Assembly (NCBI RefSeq): GCF_001625215.2
Contig: NC_030387.2
Span: 29,783,606-29,847,605, forward strand
Source of the DNA: Daucus carota subsp. sativus
Taxonomy: Eukaryota > Streptophyta > Magnoliopsida > Apiales > Apiaceae
DNA length: 64,000 nt
Reading direction: 5' to 3'
Position numbers and translations under genes: made by a program. Each line of letters begins with the position of its first letter. Position 1 is the stretch's first letter. The notes beneath the pieces are model-generated. The model was not told where the DNA came from. It saw nothing but the letters and a program-made list of their open reading frames with translations, and did not search any database. Below are positions 13,065 to 23,000 of this stretch, one piece after another.

Positions 13065-13566
13065 TGTTATATAATATACTCCCTCTGTTTGTGTTTATTA
13101 GACGTTTTAGAAAAATGCACTTGTTTGTAATTATTAGTCGTTCTCAGTGTTCAATGCAATGTCAACTATCTCATTACTTAGTTGCCCTTATTTATTGTCT
13201 ATATTTATAATTAGATGTTACAAATGGTGTGTAAAATGAAGGGGCATGAATGTAAAATAGTGCCTTCTTAATGATAGTTTAACCATTCCAATAAATTTTC
13301 TTAATACCTGTGCAACATCCTTAAACGTCTAATAAATCAAAACAGAGGGAGTATACTATAAAGAGAGCAAATAGAAGAACAAATTGACTAAGAGAATGGT
13401 GAGGATTTTCATATCATTTCAAGCAATACAAAATGCCTTTATATAGGCCATGAGATATAGGTTACAAGTATAATGGAGGGTCAAGAGTCTCCTATTAATG
13501 GGAGCAAGTTAAAGGACAAAGTCATTCACAAGCCAAAGGTCACCTAAATAAAATAATTACATAACA
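13065..13566 (-). repeat. 3' LTR of the copia element (with nested MITE)
   Basis: The ends read TGTTATATAAT and ATTACATAACA. The LTR is split by a 273-bp Stowaway at 13079-13351; outside it the sequence matches the 16929-17155 LTR at all but about six positions. Confidence 0.93.
13079..13351. mobile_element. Stowaway MITE nested in the copia 3' LTR
   Basis: Terminal inverted repeats of about 30 bp start CTCCCTCTGTTTGTGTTTAT on the left and CTCCCTCTGTTTTGATTTAT on the right (complement), both continuing TAGACGTTT. The flanks are a duplicated TA, proven by the empty site in the other LTR (ATAATATATACTATAAAG). It has no coding capacity and would rely on a Tc1/mariner-type transposase in trans. 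It inserted after the retrotransposon did. Confidence 0.95.
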
Positions 13567-13710
13567 CTCCCCCTTGGATGACTTGTACTAACATCATGCC
13601 TCATTAAAACCTTACTAGGAAAAACCCGGTGGGAAAAACCCTAGTGAAGGAAAAAGAGTACATGTGTTGTACATAGTTTAAAATAATGTCTCCCCCTCAT
13701 TTTAACATAA

Positions 13711-15336
13711 CTACAAGATGTCCTGAAGTTTGCGCACTCCAATCTTGTGTACTAACTTCTCGAAAGAAGATGTTGGAAGTGCTTTTGTAAACAAATCTGC
13801 TGGATTTTCACATGAGCGAATTTGACAAACATTAATATCTCCCCTCTGCTGAAGTTCGTGAGTGAAGAAGAATTTTGGATCAATGTGCTTTGTTCGATCT
13901 CCTTTAATGTAGCCTTCCCTGGTCTTAGCCACACGCATTCCCGGCTAGTTTCATGTAGTGCCAATAATTCAGCATGATTCGAAGAAGTTGCTGCAGGAGT
14001 CTGCTTTGTAGACCTCCAAGATATTGCGGTATCACCATATGTGAATACATAACCTGTTTGAGATCTACCTTTGTGGGGATCAGACCGATATCCAACATCT
14101 ACATAACCAACTAATTCAATCTTTGAGTCTTTAGAATAAAACAAACCCATATCCATTGTTCCTCGAAGATATCTAAATATTTGTTTCACGCCAGTCCAAT
14201 GTCTTCGAGTTGGAGCAGAACTATGTCTTGCCAAAAGGTTAACAGAAAATGCAATATCGGGACGTGTACAATTTGCAAGATACATTAGTGCACCAATGGC
14301 ACTAAGATATGGTACTTCAGGACAAAGAAGTTCTTCTCCCCTTTCTCTTGGGCGAAATGGATCCTTATTCTTTTCTAAGGTTCGTACAACCACAGGTGTA
14401 CTCACAGGATATGCCTTATCCATAATAAACCGTTTAAGAATCTTTTCAATATATGAAGACTGGTGGACAAAGATTTCTTTAGATAAATGTTCAACTTGAA
14501 AACCAAGACAGAGTTTTGTTTTACCCAAGTCCTTCCAACGATGAAAGCCGTTGAACTTAAGTTTCAAACTCTCTTTTCAAATATCCAATCGTCTCATGAA
14601 GTTCATTTGGGGTTCCAATGATGTTTAAATCATCAACATATACTGTAATGATTGTAAACCCCAATTTTGTCCTTTTAATAAAAACACATGGACATATTAC
14701 ATTATTGGTATATCCATCTTTCAAAAGATATTCACTGAGACGATTGTACCACATACGACCCGACTGTTTCAATCCGTATAATGATCTCTGTAATTTAATT
14801 GAGTAAATCTCTCGGAGTCTTGAACTATATGCTTCAGGCATTTTTAACCCATCAGGGATTTTCATGTAAATGTCACTATCGAGTGATCCATATAAGTAGG
14901 CAGTTACAACATCCATTAAATTCATTCGGAGCCCTTCTAGAATTGATAAACTTATTAAAAATCTGAATGTTGTTGCATCCATTACCGGGGAATAAGTTTC
15001 TTCGTAATCAATTCCCGGTCTTTGTGAGAAGCCTTGAGCAACAAGGCGTGCCTTGTATCTCACAATTTCATTTTTCTCATTTCTTTTACGCACAAATACC
15101 CATCAATATCCGACGGGTTTTATACCTGCAGGTGTTTGGACAATAGGTCCAAAAACTTGGCGTTTTTCAAGTGATTTCAGTTCAGCTTCAATAGCTTCTT
15201 TCCATTTTGGCCAATCATTTCTTCTTTTACATTCATGATCCTCGATTTCCTCAGAAATGTCAAGTGCAGCTGCATATGCAAATATATCATCCATGACAAT
15301 TTCTTTTCTTGTTCCACCTCTTTCCTGAAATGACAT
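13711..15336 (-). pseudogene. copia reverse transcriptase-RNase H region, frameshifted
   Basis: This is the C-terminal half of the copia polyprotein. Reading from the 15336 end: a segment ending TPAGIKPVGY, a stop and frame change near 15100, then KARLVAQGFSQRPGIDYEET and the reverse transcriptase active-site motif YVDDLNIIG. A further frame change near 14560 is followed by the RT/RNase H link (VSTPV, YLANCTRPDIAFSVN) and RNase H (DPHKGRSQTGYVFTYG). Another frameshift near 13935 separates the last part, CENPADLFTKALP, which ends at 13711. The domain order is that of Ty1/copia. The breaks mean no intact polyprotein can be made from this copy. Confidence 0.9.
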
Positions 15337-16441
15337 AATTTATCGAGATCTCTTCATTGTCTACAATTTCAGGTGTTTGATCATCTTTGGAAGACGTCTC
15401 TTCAGTGATCAATTCTACGATGTCATTTGATGTTCCAACTTTATTATCAAGTCTCCTTGTTTTTCTTGGAGTTTTATCCTTGGATCCAATAGGTCTACCA
15501 CGCTTCTGGCGTGCTTTAGACTCATTTGCTAGCATGATTTTATTATCTTCTTCAGGAAGTTTAATCTTACAAGGAACATTAACAGCTGGTATATGTGACT
15601 TTGTCACATTTTTGACATCAGTAAATGCATATAATATTGCATGTCCCCAGACAGTAGTTGATAAATTTGTTCTCATAAGTAATGGTCTCGCAATTAGTTG
15701 TAGCCTTTTAATGAAAGACTCAGCAAGACCATTTTGAGTGTGTGTGTGGGCAACAGAATGCTCCACTTCAATCCCAATAGTCATACAATAATCTTTAAAA
15801 GATTGGGATGTAAATTCTCCCGCATTGTCCAATCGTATTTTCTTTATATTATAATCAGGAAATTGTGCTCGTAATTGAATTATTTGAGCAAGGAGTCGTG
15901 CAAAAGCAACATTACGAGTGGACAATAAACTAACGTGTGACCATCTTGTTGATGCATCAATGAGTACCATAAAGTACTGAAATGGGCCACTAGATGGGAT
16001 AATTGGTCCACATATATCTCCTTGAATTCGCTCCAAAAATTTTGGGCTTTCAATGGCAACTTTCATAGGAGATGGTTTTGTTATCAATTTTCCTTGAATA
16101 CAAGCAACACATGAAAAATCTTTGGACAATGGAACAATTCTATTTTTGAGCGGATGTCCATTTGAATTTTCAATAATTCTTCGCATCATTGTTGAACCCG
16201 GATGGCCTAAACGATCATGCCATATAATAAAATTTCTCGGGTCAACAGAACTTTTATTAATAGTCATATGTGACTCAACTGGATTTATGAAAGTATAATA
16301 TAATCCAGGATTATATGATAGGAGTTTTTCTATCACATGTTTTCTCCCTGAGACTATAGTTGTGATACATAAATATTCATTATCACGTTCATTTGTCGTC
16401 TCAATATGATAGCCATTGTGGCGTATATCTTTAAAGCTCAA
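15287..16441 (-). pseudogene. copia integrase region
   Basis: A 384-codon frame contains the pre-integrase zinc-binding motif (WHDRLGHPG ... CVACIQGK). The integrase core follows with its acidic triad visible in GDICG, LDNAGEFTS and NGLAESF. Its C-terminal part passes from AILYAFTDVKNVTKSHIPAV to a basic stretch (RQKRGRPIGSKDKTPRK). Part of the usual integrase C-terminal region appears to be missing, suggesting an internal deletion. No gag or protease coding is found upstream of it. Relic status is inferred from these losses and from the broken downstream region. Confidence 0.9.
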
Positions 16442-16928
16442 AAGATTTCTTTTTTATCACATCGAAATCACAGAATATCGAAATGGAGTGTAAAGACAAA
16501 AAGTAGATATCGAAAAGAGGTTTCCAGAATGGTATTGCTCATAATATTTGGAAAAATATTCAATTTACTATGAATTTTAGAAGTGTCGGCATATCAACTT
16601 GAATCATATAATCAGATTACACAAAATGCAGATTTTGACATACTTATGAGCATATTTTATAAATATGCGAAGAAAAAAAATTGTAGAGGATCAAAAGACC
16701 TTTGCAACGAGTATAAGATCAATGAATTCCGATGAACAATGAACCAAATACGGAATTTATAAGACTCAAACACATAATAAGTACATAAAGATCATACAAT
16801 TGCAAGAAAGCAAAGTAAGCTACAAGAAGTGTACTTACTTGATGGACAAAGCGAAATAACAAGAATTCCGTAGAATCTTTCTACTTCTTGGATTTCCAAT
16901 ACCTATTTACACTATCGTGCTGATAACG

Positions 16929-17155
16929 TGTTACATAATATATACTATAAAGAGAGCAAATAGAAGAACAAAATGACTAAGTGAATGGTGAGGATTTTCA
17001 TATCATTTCAAGCAATACAAAATGCCTCTATATAGGCCATGAGATATAGGTTACAAGTATAATGGAGGGTCAAGAGTCTCCTATCAATGGGAGCAAGTTA
17101 AAGGACAAAGTCATCCACAAGCCAAAGGTCACCTAAATAAAATAATTACATAACA
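16929..17155 (-). repeat. 5' LTR of the copia element
   Basis: This is the 227-bp uninterrupted LTR with ends TGTTACATAAT and ATTACATAACA. Because the coding is on the minus strand this is the 5' LTR. Just inside it the minus strand reads CGTTATCAGCACGA, the usual place for a primer-binding site. Confidence 0.93.
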
Positions 17156-17248
17156 AAAAAGAAATATTTGTTTCAGTTTGAGGTTTTTTTTATTTATCTC
17201 TTTTTCGTGAAAAATACAACCCTCAAATCTATTTTATACGGGTCTGTC

Positions 17249-17340
17249 TAATGTGTGCTCAATGGCACACAATAAATACCAAATTTGATAAGTTTATTGG
17301 TGGAATGATGTAAATGCAGGGGGTCGATTCATATTCATGT
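17249..17340. repeat. fragment of a Mutator-like MITE family
   Basis: TCTAATGTGTGCTCAATG, GGCACACAATAA and, further on, TTGGTGGAATGATGTAAATG closely match one arm of the complete element at 44290-44604, with the same palindromic tip and the same GCAGGGGG core. Only one arm is present here. Confidence 0.6.
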
Positions 17341-17434
17341 TATATATTTAATATAAGTGCATTTCCGAGAAGATTTGTATTCGTTAAAATTGGTTGGCAA
17401 AATTGGATTTGTAGGTCATTTCGTAAAATTTGTT

Positions 17435-18771
17435 TTTTTTTTGATAAGCAGTCAAATATATTAGCATCTCGGAACGTCTTACACGAATGGCACAGAAGTC
17501 CACCCCAAAAAGGCACAAGGCCAACCACAAACAAAGGAAATGAAAGAGGCCCCGAGAACAACCATAAAGACCAGCCTGAAACTAAAAGCATAGAAACAAA
17601 ATAACCTAGAAACAAAGTAAACTAGACCAAAAGATGGCGCAGCCACAAGCTAAACTCGAGACAGAGGGGTCAAACACTTGCAGCCCTACGGCCTCTCTGA
17701 GCAGCAGAAGAGATCGAACCAACACCCACGCTGCTCGTACCACCCAGCACAACCCCAGCGTCCTTAACAGCAGAAACAACCTGGGGGGAGGAACTATGAA
17801 GACCCATTTCCAAAAGCATTTGATCAATAGTCATGAACTGCTTATCCGGCGCAGGGAGAGGCAAAAACATAGGCTCGAGAATACCCAAAGTGTCCAAACA
17901 AGCATAATGTAGAACATCCTTAGCAAACAGTTCAAGCGACACATCCCCAACAGGAAGTTCTAGGTTCAGGGCCTTATCACAGAAACAAGGAGAGAAGCGA
18001 GAGAGAGCTCCAGAGTCGAGAATTGCAATGGCTTTTTGAGAGAGAGAGCCTCTGTCATAGAAGGAGTAGTTATCATAGTGCTTGCCTTTTCCTTTGTTTC
18101 CAGGTAGAGAGGCAGGAGGGATGATACTCCAAGAATGGACAGCAGCAGAGGGGTTAAGCACCACATTGTGCAGGTCAGCAGAAGGGACTAGACAGTCCCA
18201 AGGACCACCAAACTCATCTTGCTCATACTCAACACGCTTACGCTTCAAAGTGTTGCATGGCGGGTCGATGACTTCCCCAAGACCCATTAATGGCATAACC
18301 ATAATATCAGGATTGTTGAGAACTCGACCCATGTCACGGTCAAGGAAGAATTGAAGGTTACCTAGAGTCGAGTCACCAGGCAGCTCAACAGGTTCAGAGA
18401 GATGAAGACGCGCATATTCAGCCATGTAAGAGGCGGATGAGTTCATGTGCTCTGGAATCCATGAGATTTTCCGAGAGTTGTCCTCATGAGGGTCGTTGAG
18501 AGCATGAGAGGGATTGTTAGCATGAATGGAGTTGAATAGGCGAAAAGCCTCAAGAAGCTCCTCAGGGATGACAAACAGCTCCTGATTACTGATGAGTTCG
18601 AAAATCCCCATGTGAGAGGTTTCGATGTGGGTGAGTTCCAGTTGCTTTTCTTTCGCAAAGACACACGCAGCTTGAATACCCACCATGATAGCTTGCTCAA
18701 CAGTCATATCATTGAGGGGACCCAGCATTCCCCATAGTTTTTTACCTTTAGAATCCCTTACTAACGCACCT
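17435..18771 (-). mobile_element. 5'-truncated poly(A) retroposon (LINE-type insertion)
   Basis: A perfect 17-bp direct repeat (ATTTCGTAAAATTTGTT) flanks the insert at 17418-17434 and 18772-18788. The minus-strand 3' end is an A-run (T's from 17435) after TTATC. Long target duplication, poly(A) tail and abrupt 5' end are the signature of target-primed reverse transcription by an L1-type LINE. The insert holds an RNase H-like reading frame (see 17670-18771) with a 3' untranslated part of 235 bp. It may be the 3' part of a LINE with a C-terminal RNase H domain, or a processed copy of a host mRNA moved by LINE machinery. Confidence 0.9.
17670..18771 (-). pseudogene. RNase H-like (RVT_3-type) protein fragment in the retroposon
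   Basis: The frame is open from the insert's 5' edge to a stop at 17670, about 367 codons. The N-terminal part reads GALVRDSKGKKLWGMLG, then VEQAIMVGIQAACVFAKEK, IETSHMGIFELI and ISWIPEHMNSSASYMAEYA. This fits the later part of a plant RVT_3 RNase H fold. The first strands, with the first catalytic Asp, are missing, and the usual Asp of the third motif appears as Glu. About 230 further residues have no family I recognise. An ATG at 18851 extends the frame to 393 codons, but those first 26-28 codons come from flanking DNA and the target duplication, so that start is an accident of the insertion. Confidence 0.75.
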
Positions 18772-19429
18772 ATTTCGTAAAATTTGTTGAATCTCATAAA
18801 ATATCGTACTTCGATAGTATTCAAGAATGTTCCAAATTGGGGATGTGTCAATTTGGAATAATTATATTAGTGAGGTTGATTTAATTACAGTGGGTCGATG
18901 TCCATTTAATGATTCGATACTGAATAAAAGATGACACGTGAAATTTGAGAAAAAATATATAGAGTACCTCGCATTTTTAATAAAATTTAAGTTGTTATAA
19001 ATAAGATATATAATTTTATATATTTCTAGCATTTCTTGGATAGAATTTGAGATAAACATCGTAATCCTACCGTCATCGATGTGAAATTACAAATTTTAAA
19101 TGTTTTAATTACAGAATATACATGATCTCTGAGATTTTTGATAAAAAACAATTTCCAGTAAACTTTACTATGTATATGTCATAAATATTCGATTTTAATA
19201 AGACATGATTGTATTTCCTTTTTATACCTTCTTGAATTATTTAACAGGTTTTCTTTGCGTGGGCATGATAACCACAATTTATTTTATTAGCAGCCAGATT
19301 TATATCGGTATCTGGCGGATATTTTTATACATACACATCTGTCGTCAACATTATTAATGAGTCTAGTGAGAATCATCACCTCACAAAAATGGTTGTTAGA
19401 AAATTCATTTTTTAATTAATAATGATCTT

Positions 19430-19530
19430 TCTAATGTGTGTCTATAGACACACAACAACAATTTTTAATTTAGATTAATAAATTTGATTCGTGTGAATTT
19501 TTTTACATGTAGAAAATCATTATTATTAAA
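19430..19530. repeat. fragment of the same palindromic-tip MITE family
   Basis: CTTTCTAATGTGTGTCTATA followed by GACACACAACAAC repeats the tip seen at 17249 and 44290, here with a different loop. The rest is too diverged to bound. Confidence 0.45.
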
Positions 19531-19737
19531 AAAATCGGAACTGATAAAAGTACAATATTTGAATTAAAAATTCTTGTTGGGCATTTAGCCCCAAACCAGA
19601 AAATCCGAATAAATAATACTACGTGCCAACCGAAAATTAAATCACACCTGTTAAATACAGTACTCCATAATAAAAATCTCTCTGGCTATTTATCAACCAA
19701 AAAAATCTCTCTTGCACACACAAACAACGAGAGAGAG

Positions 19738-19779
19738 ATGCGGAGAGAGAGCGTGGACAGAAATCGCGCGTGTCCCTGA
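19738..19779 (+). other. candidate upstream ORF in the BRM leader
   Basis: A 13-codon ATG-to-TGA frame lies in a GA-rich, probable 5' leader about 245 bases before the BRM start codon. Whether it is transcribed depends on the unknown transcription start. Confidence 0.3.
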
Positions 19780-20024
19780 AGCTTACGATCCCACCAATTT
19801 CGTTACTCTCCGGCGACACCCAGATCCATGGTCCCACAATTCCCCCCACCCCTTCCCTTAAATTATTCATAAACCCCTCTCCCTCCTTTTATTCTTTTCA
19901 AACTTTTTTCCAGATCGTACGCACTCTTTTTATTTCACCTCTTCTAACTTCATCGATTAATTAATTATTATCAACAATTTATAATTTCTAACGCCGTGAT
20001 TTCGTGTTAATTGAGCTCGATTCT

Positions 20025-23000
20025 ATGCAATCCGGCGGCGCACATGGCCGGAACACGGCGGCGTCTGCCTCCCAATCGCCGTCGTCTTCGTCGTCCGCCG
20101 TTCCGGATCAACACAGACCCCACCAGGTTAGTTACTTGCATTTAACGAATTACTGATTTAAGTATGTGTATGTTGCTGATTTGCTTAAATGTTTTCGAAT
20201 TCATTGTTTATTTGTAGTTGCGTTTGTTGAAAATTGAGATAGTGTTATGTGTATGGAGTCGATGGTAATTGATACTCAGTGTTTGCCGGGAGAAATGTGT
20301 AAACACTGTAATTACTCAGAGTTGATTTACCCTAGTTTAGGAGAATCGGATCCAACTGTTTTAGTTTGTTTAGTTCATTGATTAGTATAGGTATCCGTGT
20401 TGTGGATAGATATATATTATTCGATTTTTTACATGCCAAATGAGTACAAACTCGCGGTTTCTTAGACTTTCGGATAACAACTTCTGATGTTGAGATTTTA
20501 CCGCCGAATATTGATATAGAAGTAGTTTTCATAATTGCATTGAATTCTGAGAATTTTAGTCATATTCCGCTTGTCAATCAGGTAAAAATGTGCTTATATC
20601 ATTCATATATACTGTCCTGATGGGCTATATTAAAGATAATATTAATTTAATAAAAGATGTTAGTTCAGTGACTGACATCAGTAGTGTGCATAGTGCTTCC
20701 ATTTTGGTGTCCGTCGGCCATGTACACCCTCCATTTTTTTTATATAGGACGCTTGACTTTTTGACACACAGTTTTAAGTCCTTTGGCCCCATAGTTAAAA
20801 TCATTATTTTTAAAATTTTCTTTTTGTCAGTTACAATATTAGTCACATATTTTATTCAGAAGATATGTAAAATGTGGTCAAAAGACTTAAAAGTGTGTTC
20901 AAAAAGTTAAGCGCCCTATATAAAAAACGGAGGGAGTAGTTGGATTTTTATCGTGACAGTCAAATGCTCTATTTGAGCTCAAAGGGTTAGAGGTTCCACT
21001 CCATACAGCTTGATCACCCACAATTCTGCAGGAATATTGGTTCTTCTATGTATGCGACATAGGCTCTTATATGTCTTTGGTACATAAATTTTTTAGGAAA
21101 TGAGCTCATTATAGAGGAAATAAGCATAAGACAAGTTTATAATGATTATACTTATTATTATATTCTTACTTTCTTTTAATTTGGCGCAGTCCTTCCATCA
21201 ACAGTTACTTAGGAAACCCGATGGGACTGAAGCTATGTTAGGATTCCAGGGTGGACTTCATGGAGAGTTGGGAGGAAATATTGGGTCAAATTCTGGCTCT
21301 ATGCTTGTACAACCTAGAAGTAGGGAGGAAACACATAATAGGAATCATGGATTTGACCTACAAATGCTGAACCCAGCACAGCACTCCTACTTGCAGTATC
21401 ACTCAGCACAACAGAAGTCAGCTCCAGGGATGCAGTCTCAGCACCCAAGCAAATTAGGAATGGCTGGGCCTTCTGTGCAAGACCATGACATGCGGATGGG
21501 AAATATACAAATGCAGGATCTGATGTCCATTCAGGCTTCAGCATTGTTATCAAACAAGAAACCAGAGCATTTTGGTCATGATGAGAAGCTAAGTGAGGAA
21601 CAGAGAAGTGATTCCAAGCCTCCTGTTCAAACATCACTTGGACAACTGATGCCTGGGAATATGACAAGCCCTATGCAGATACCACAATATCAGCAAAACA
21701 TCCAAAATATGGGTAATCAGTTTGCAATGGCCGCACAGATGCAGACAATTCAGGCTTTGGCACTTGATCGTAATATTGATATATCTGTTCCTGCAAATGC
21801 AAATTTTATGGCACAACTTATGCAAATGCAATCCAGGATAGCTCCACAGCATAATAAGCCAAATGAAACCAATTTAGGGGAAAAGTCTTTGTCCGTCACA
21901 ATGCCAAAGCAGCAGGTAACTTCCCCACAAGTTGCAAATGAAAGTTCTCCACGTGGTTGCTCATCCAGTGATGTGTTGGGCCATTCTTCTTCAGCTAAAG
22001 TGATGAAACAGACAGGTCAACCTGGCCTGTTTTGTGCATCAACTGCTTCCCTGGTTCCCAATGCCAATAACCACCCACTGCAAACATTTTCTGCTCATAG
22101 CAGTGATAGTCAGTTGTTATCAAGACAGCGTACCATGATAGATAATGGAGTTCCTCCCATGCATACTCCACAGTCATATGTTAACCAGAACCAACAAGTA
22201 GATGCTAAGCCAATCCAGCGATCTTCTCCTCTCTCAGCAGCTTCACCAAGTGAAGGGGGATTAGTGAATCCTTCATTTCAGGGTGGACCACTCACTCACT
22301 TGCCACAACAATTAGGATTTACAAAACAGCAATTACATGTTCTTAAAGCTCAAATACTGGCTTTTAGGCGTTTAAAGGTGTTTCTCACTATTTTTCTAGA
22401 AATATTTAAAACACCATCAGCACTGGTGAATTATTCCTGTCTGTTATATATATATATATATTTTTCACCATAAGATTCTATTTGCCTTCTTGCAGAAAGG
22501 AGATGGAACACTTCCACATGAATTACGACAGGCTATAGCTCCCCCACCTCTTGACGAACAGATGTTGCAGGCATCACAGCCTGGGCCAACAGATGCATCT
22601 GGTGGGAGAAATGTACGCATGGAAGATCATATTAAACGTGTGGAATGCAGTGAGAAAGATCTGCCCACTTTTTCATCAAATGACAGGCTTAGTAATGTCA
22701 AAAGAGAAGCAGTTGCTGAAGATGAGAAAAGAAATTCTTCTAGACAAATTGTACGAGCTGTACTGAAAGAGTCACCATCAGCTCCTCCTCAAGAAGAAGA
22801 GCATCAAACAACTATCTCTTCTGCTAAAGTGGAAGAGGAAGATCATGGGATTCAAGGAGATGGTATTGCAAGAAGTGATGTGCATGTGGATAAGGGTAAG
22901 GCAGGCTCTTCAGTAGCTCCTCTCTCTGAAACAGTGCAAGTGAGAAAACCCTTCCAAGTAAGCACCACACCTCAACCGAAAGATACTGGACCTACTAGAA

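Larger units (their letters stand above)
13065..17155 (-). mobile_element. Ty1/copia LTR retrotransposon, internally deleted
   Basis: Two LTRs bound the element: 13065-13566 (interrupted by a MITE) and 16929-17155 (227 bp). Without the MITE and its TA duplication the left LTR is also 227 bp, and the two differ at about six sites. LTR ends are TG...CA (TGTTA...TAACA). Five A's flank both sides, consistent with a 5-bp target duplication (AAAAA). A purine tract (AAGGGGGAG) lies just inside the 3' LTR, as expected of a polypurine tract. The coding order on the minus strand is integrase, reverse transcriptase, RNase H, which is diagnostic of copia. There is no recognisable gag or protease: only about 490 bp separate the 5' LTR from the integrase frame. 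The coding region is also broken by frameshifts and a stop, so it is not autonomous. Confidence 0.95.

Noticed and set aside
17340-17615. 91-codon minus-strand frame downstream of the RNase H-like frame
   Set aside because: It crosses the retroposon tail and target duplication and has no motif.
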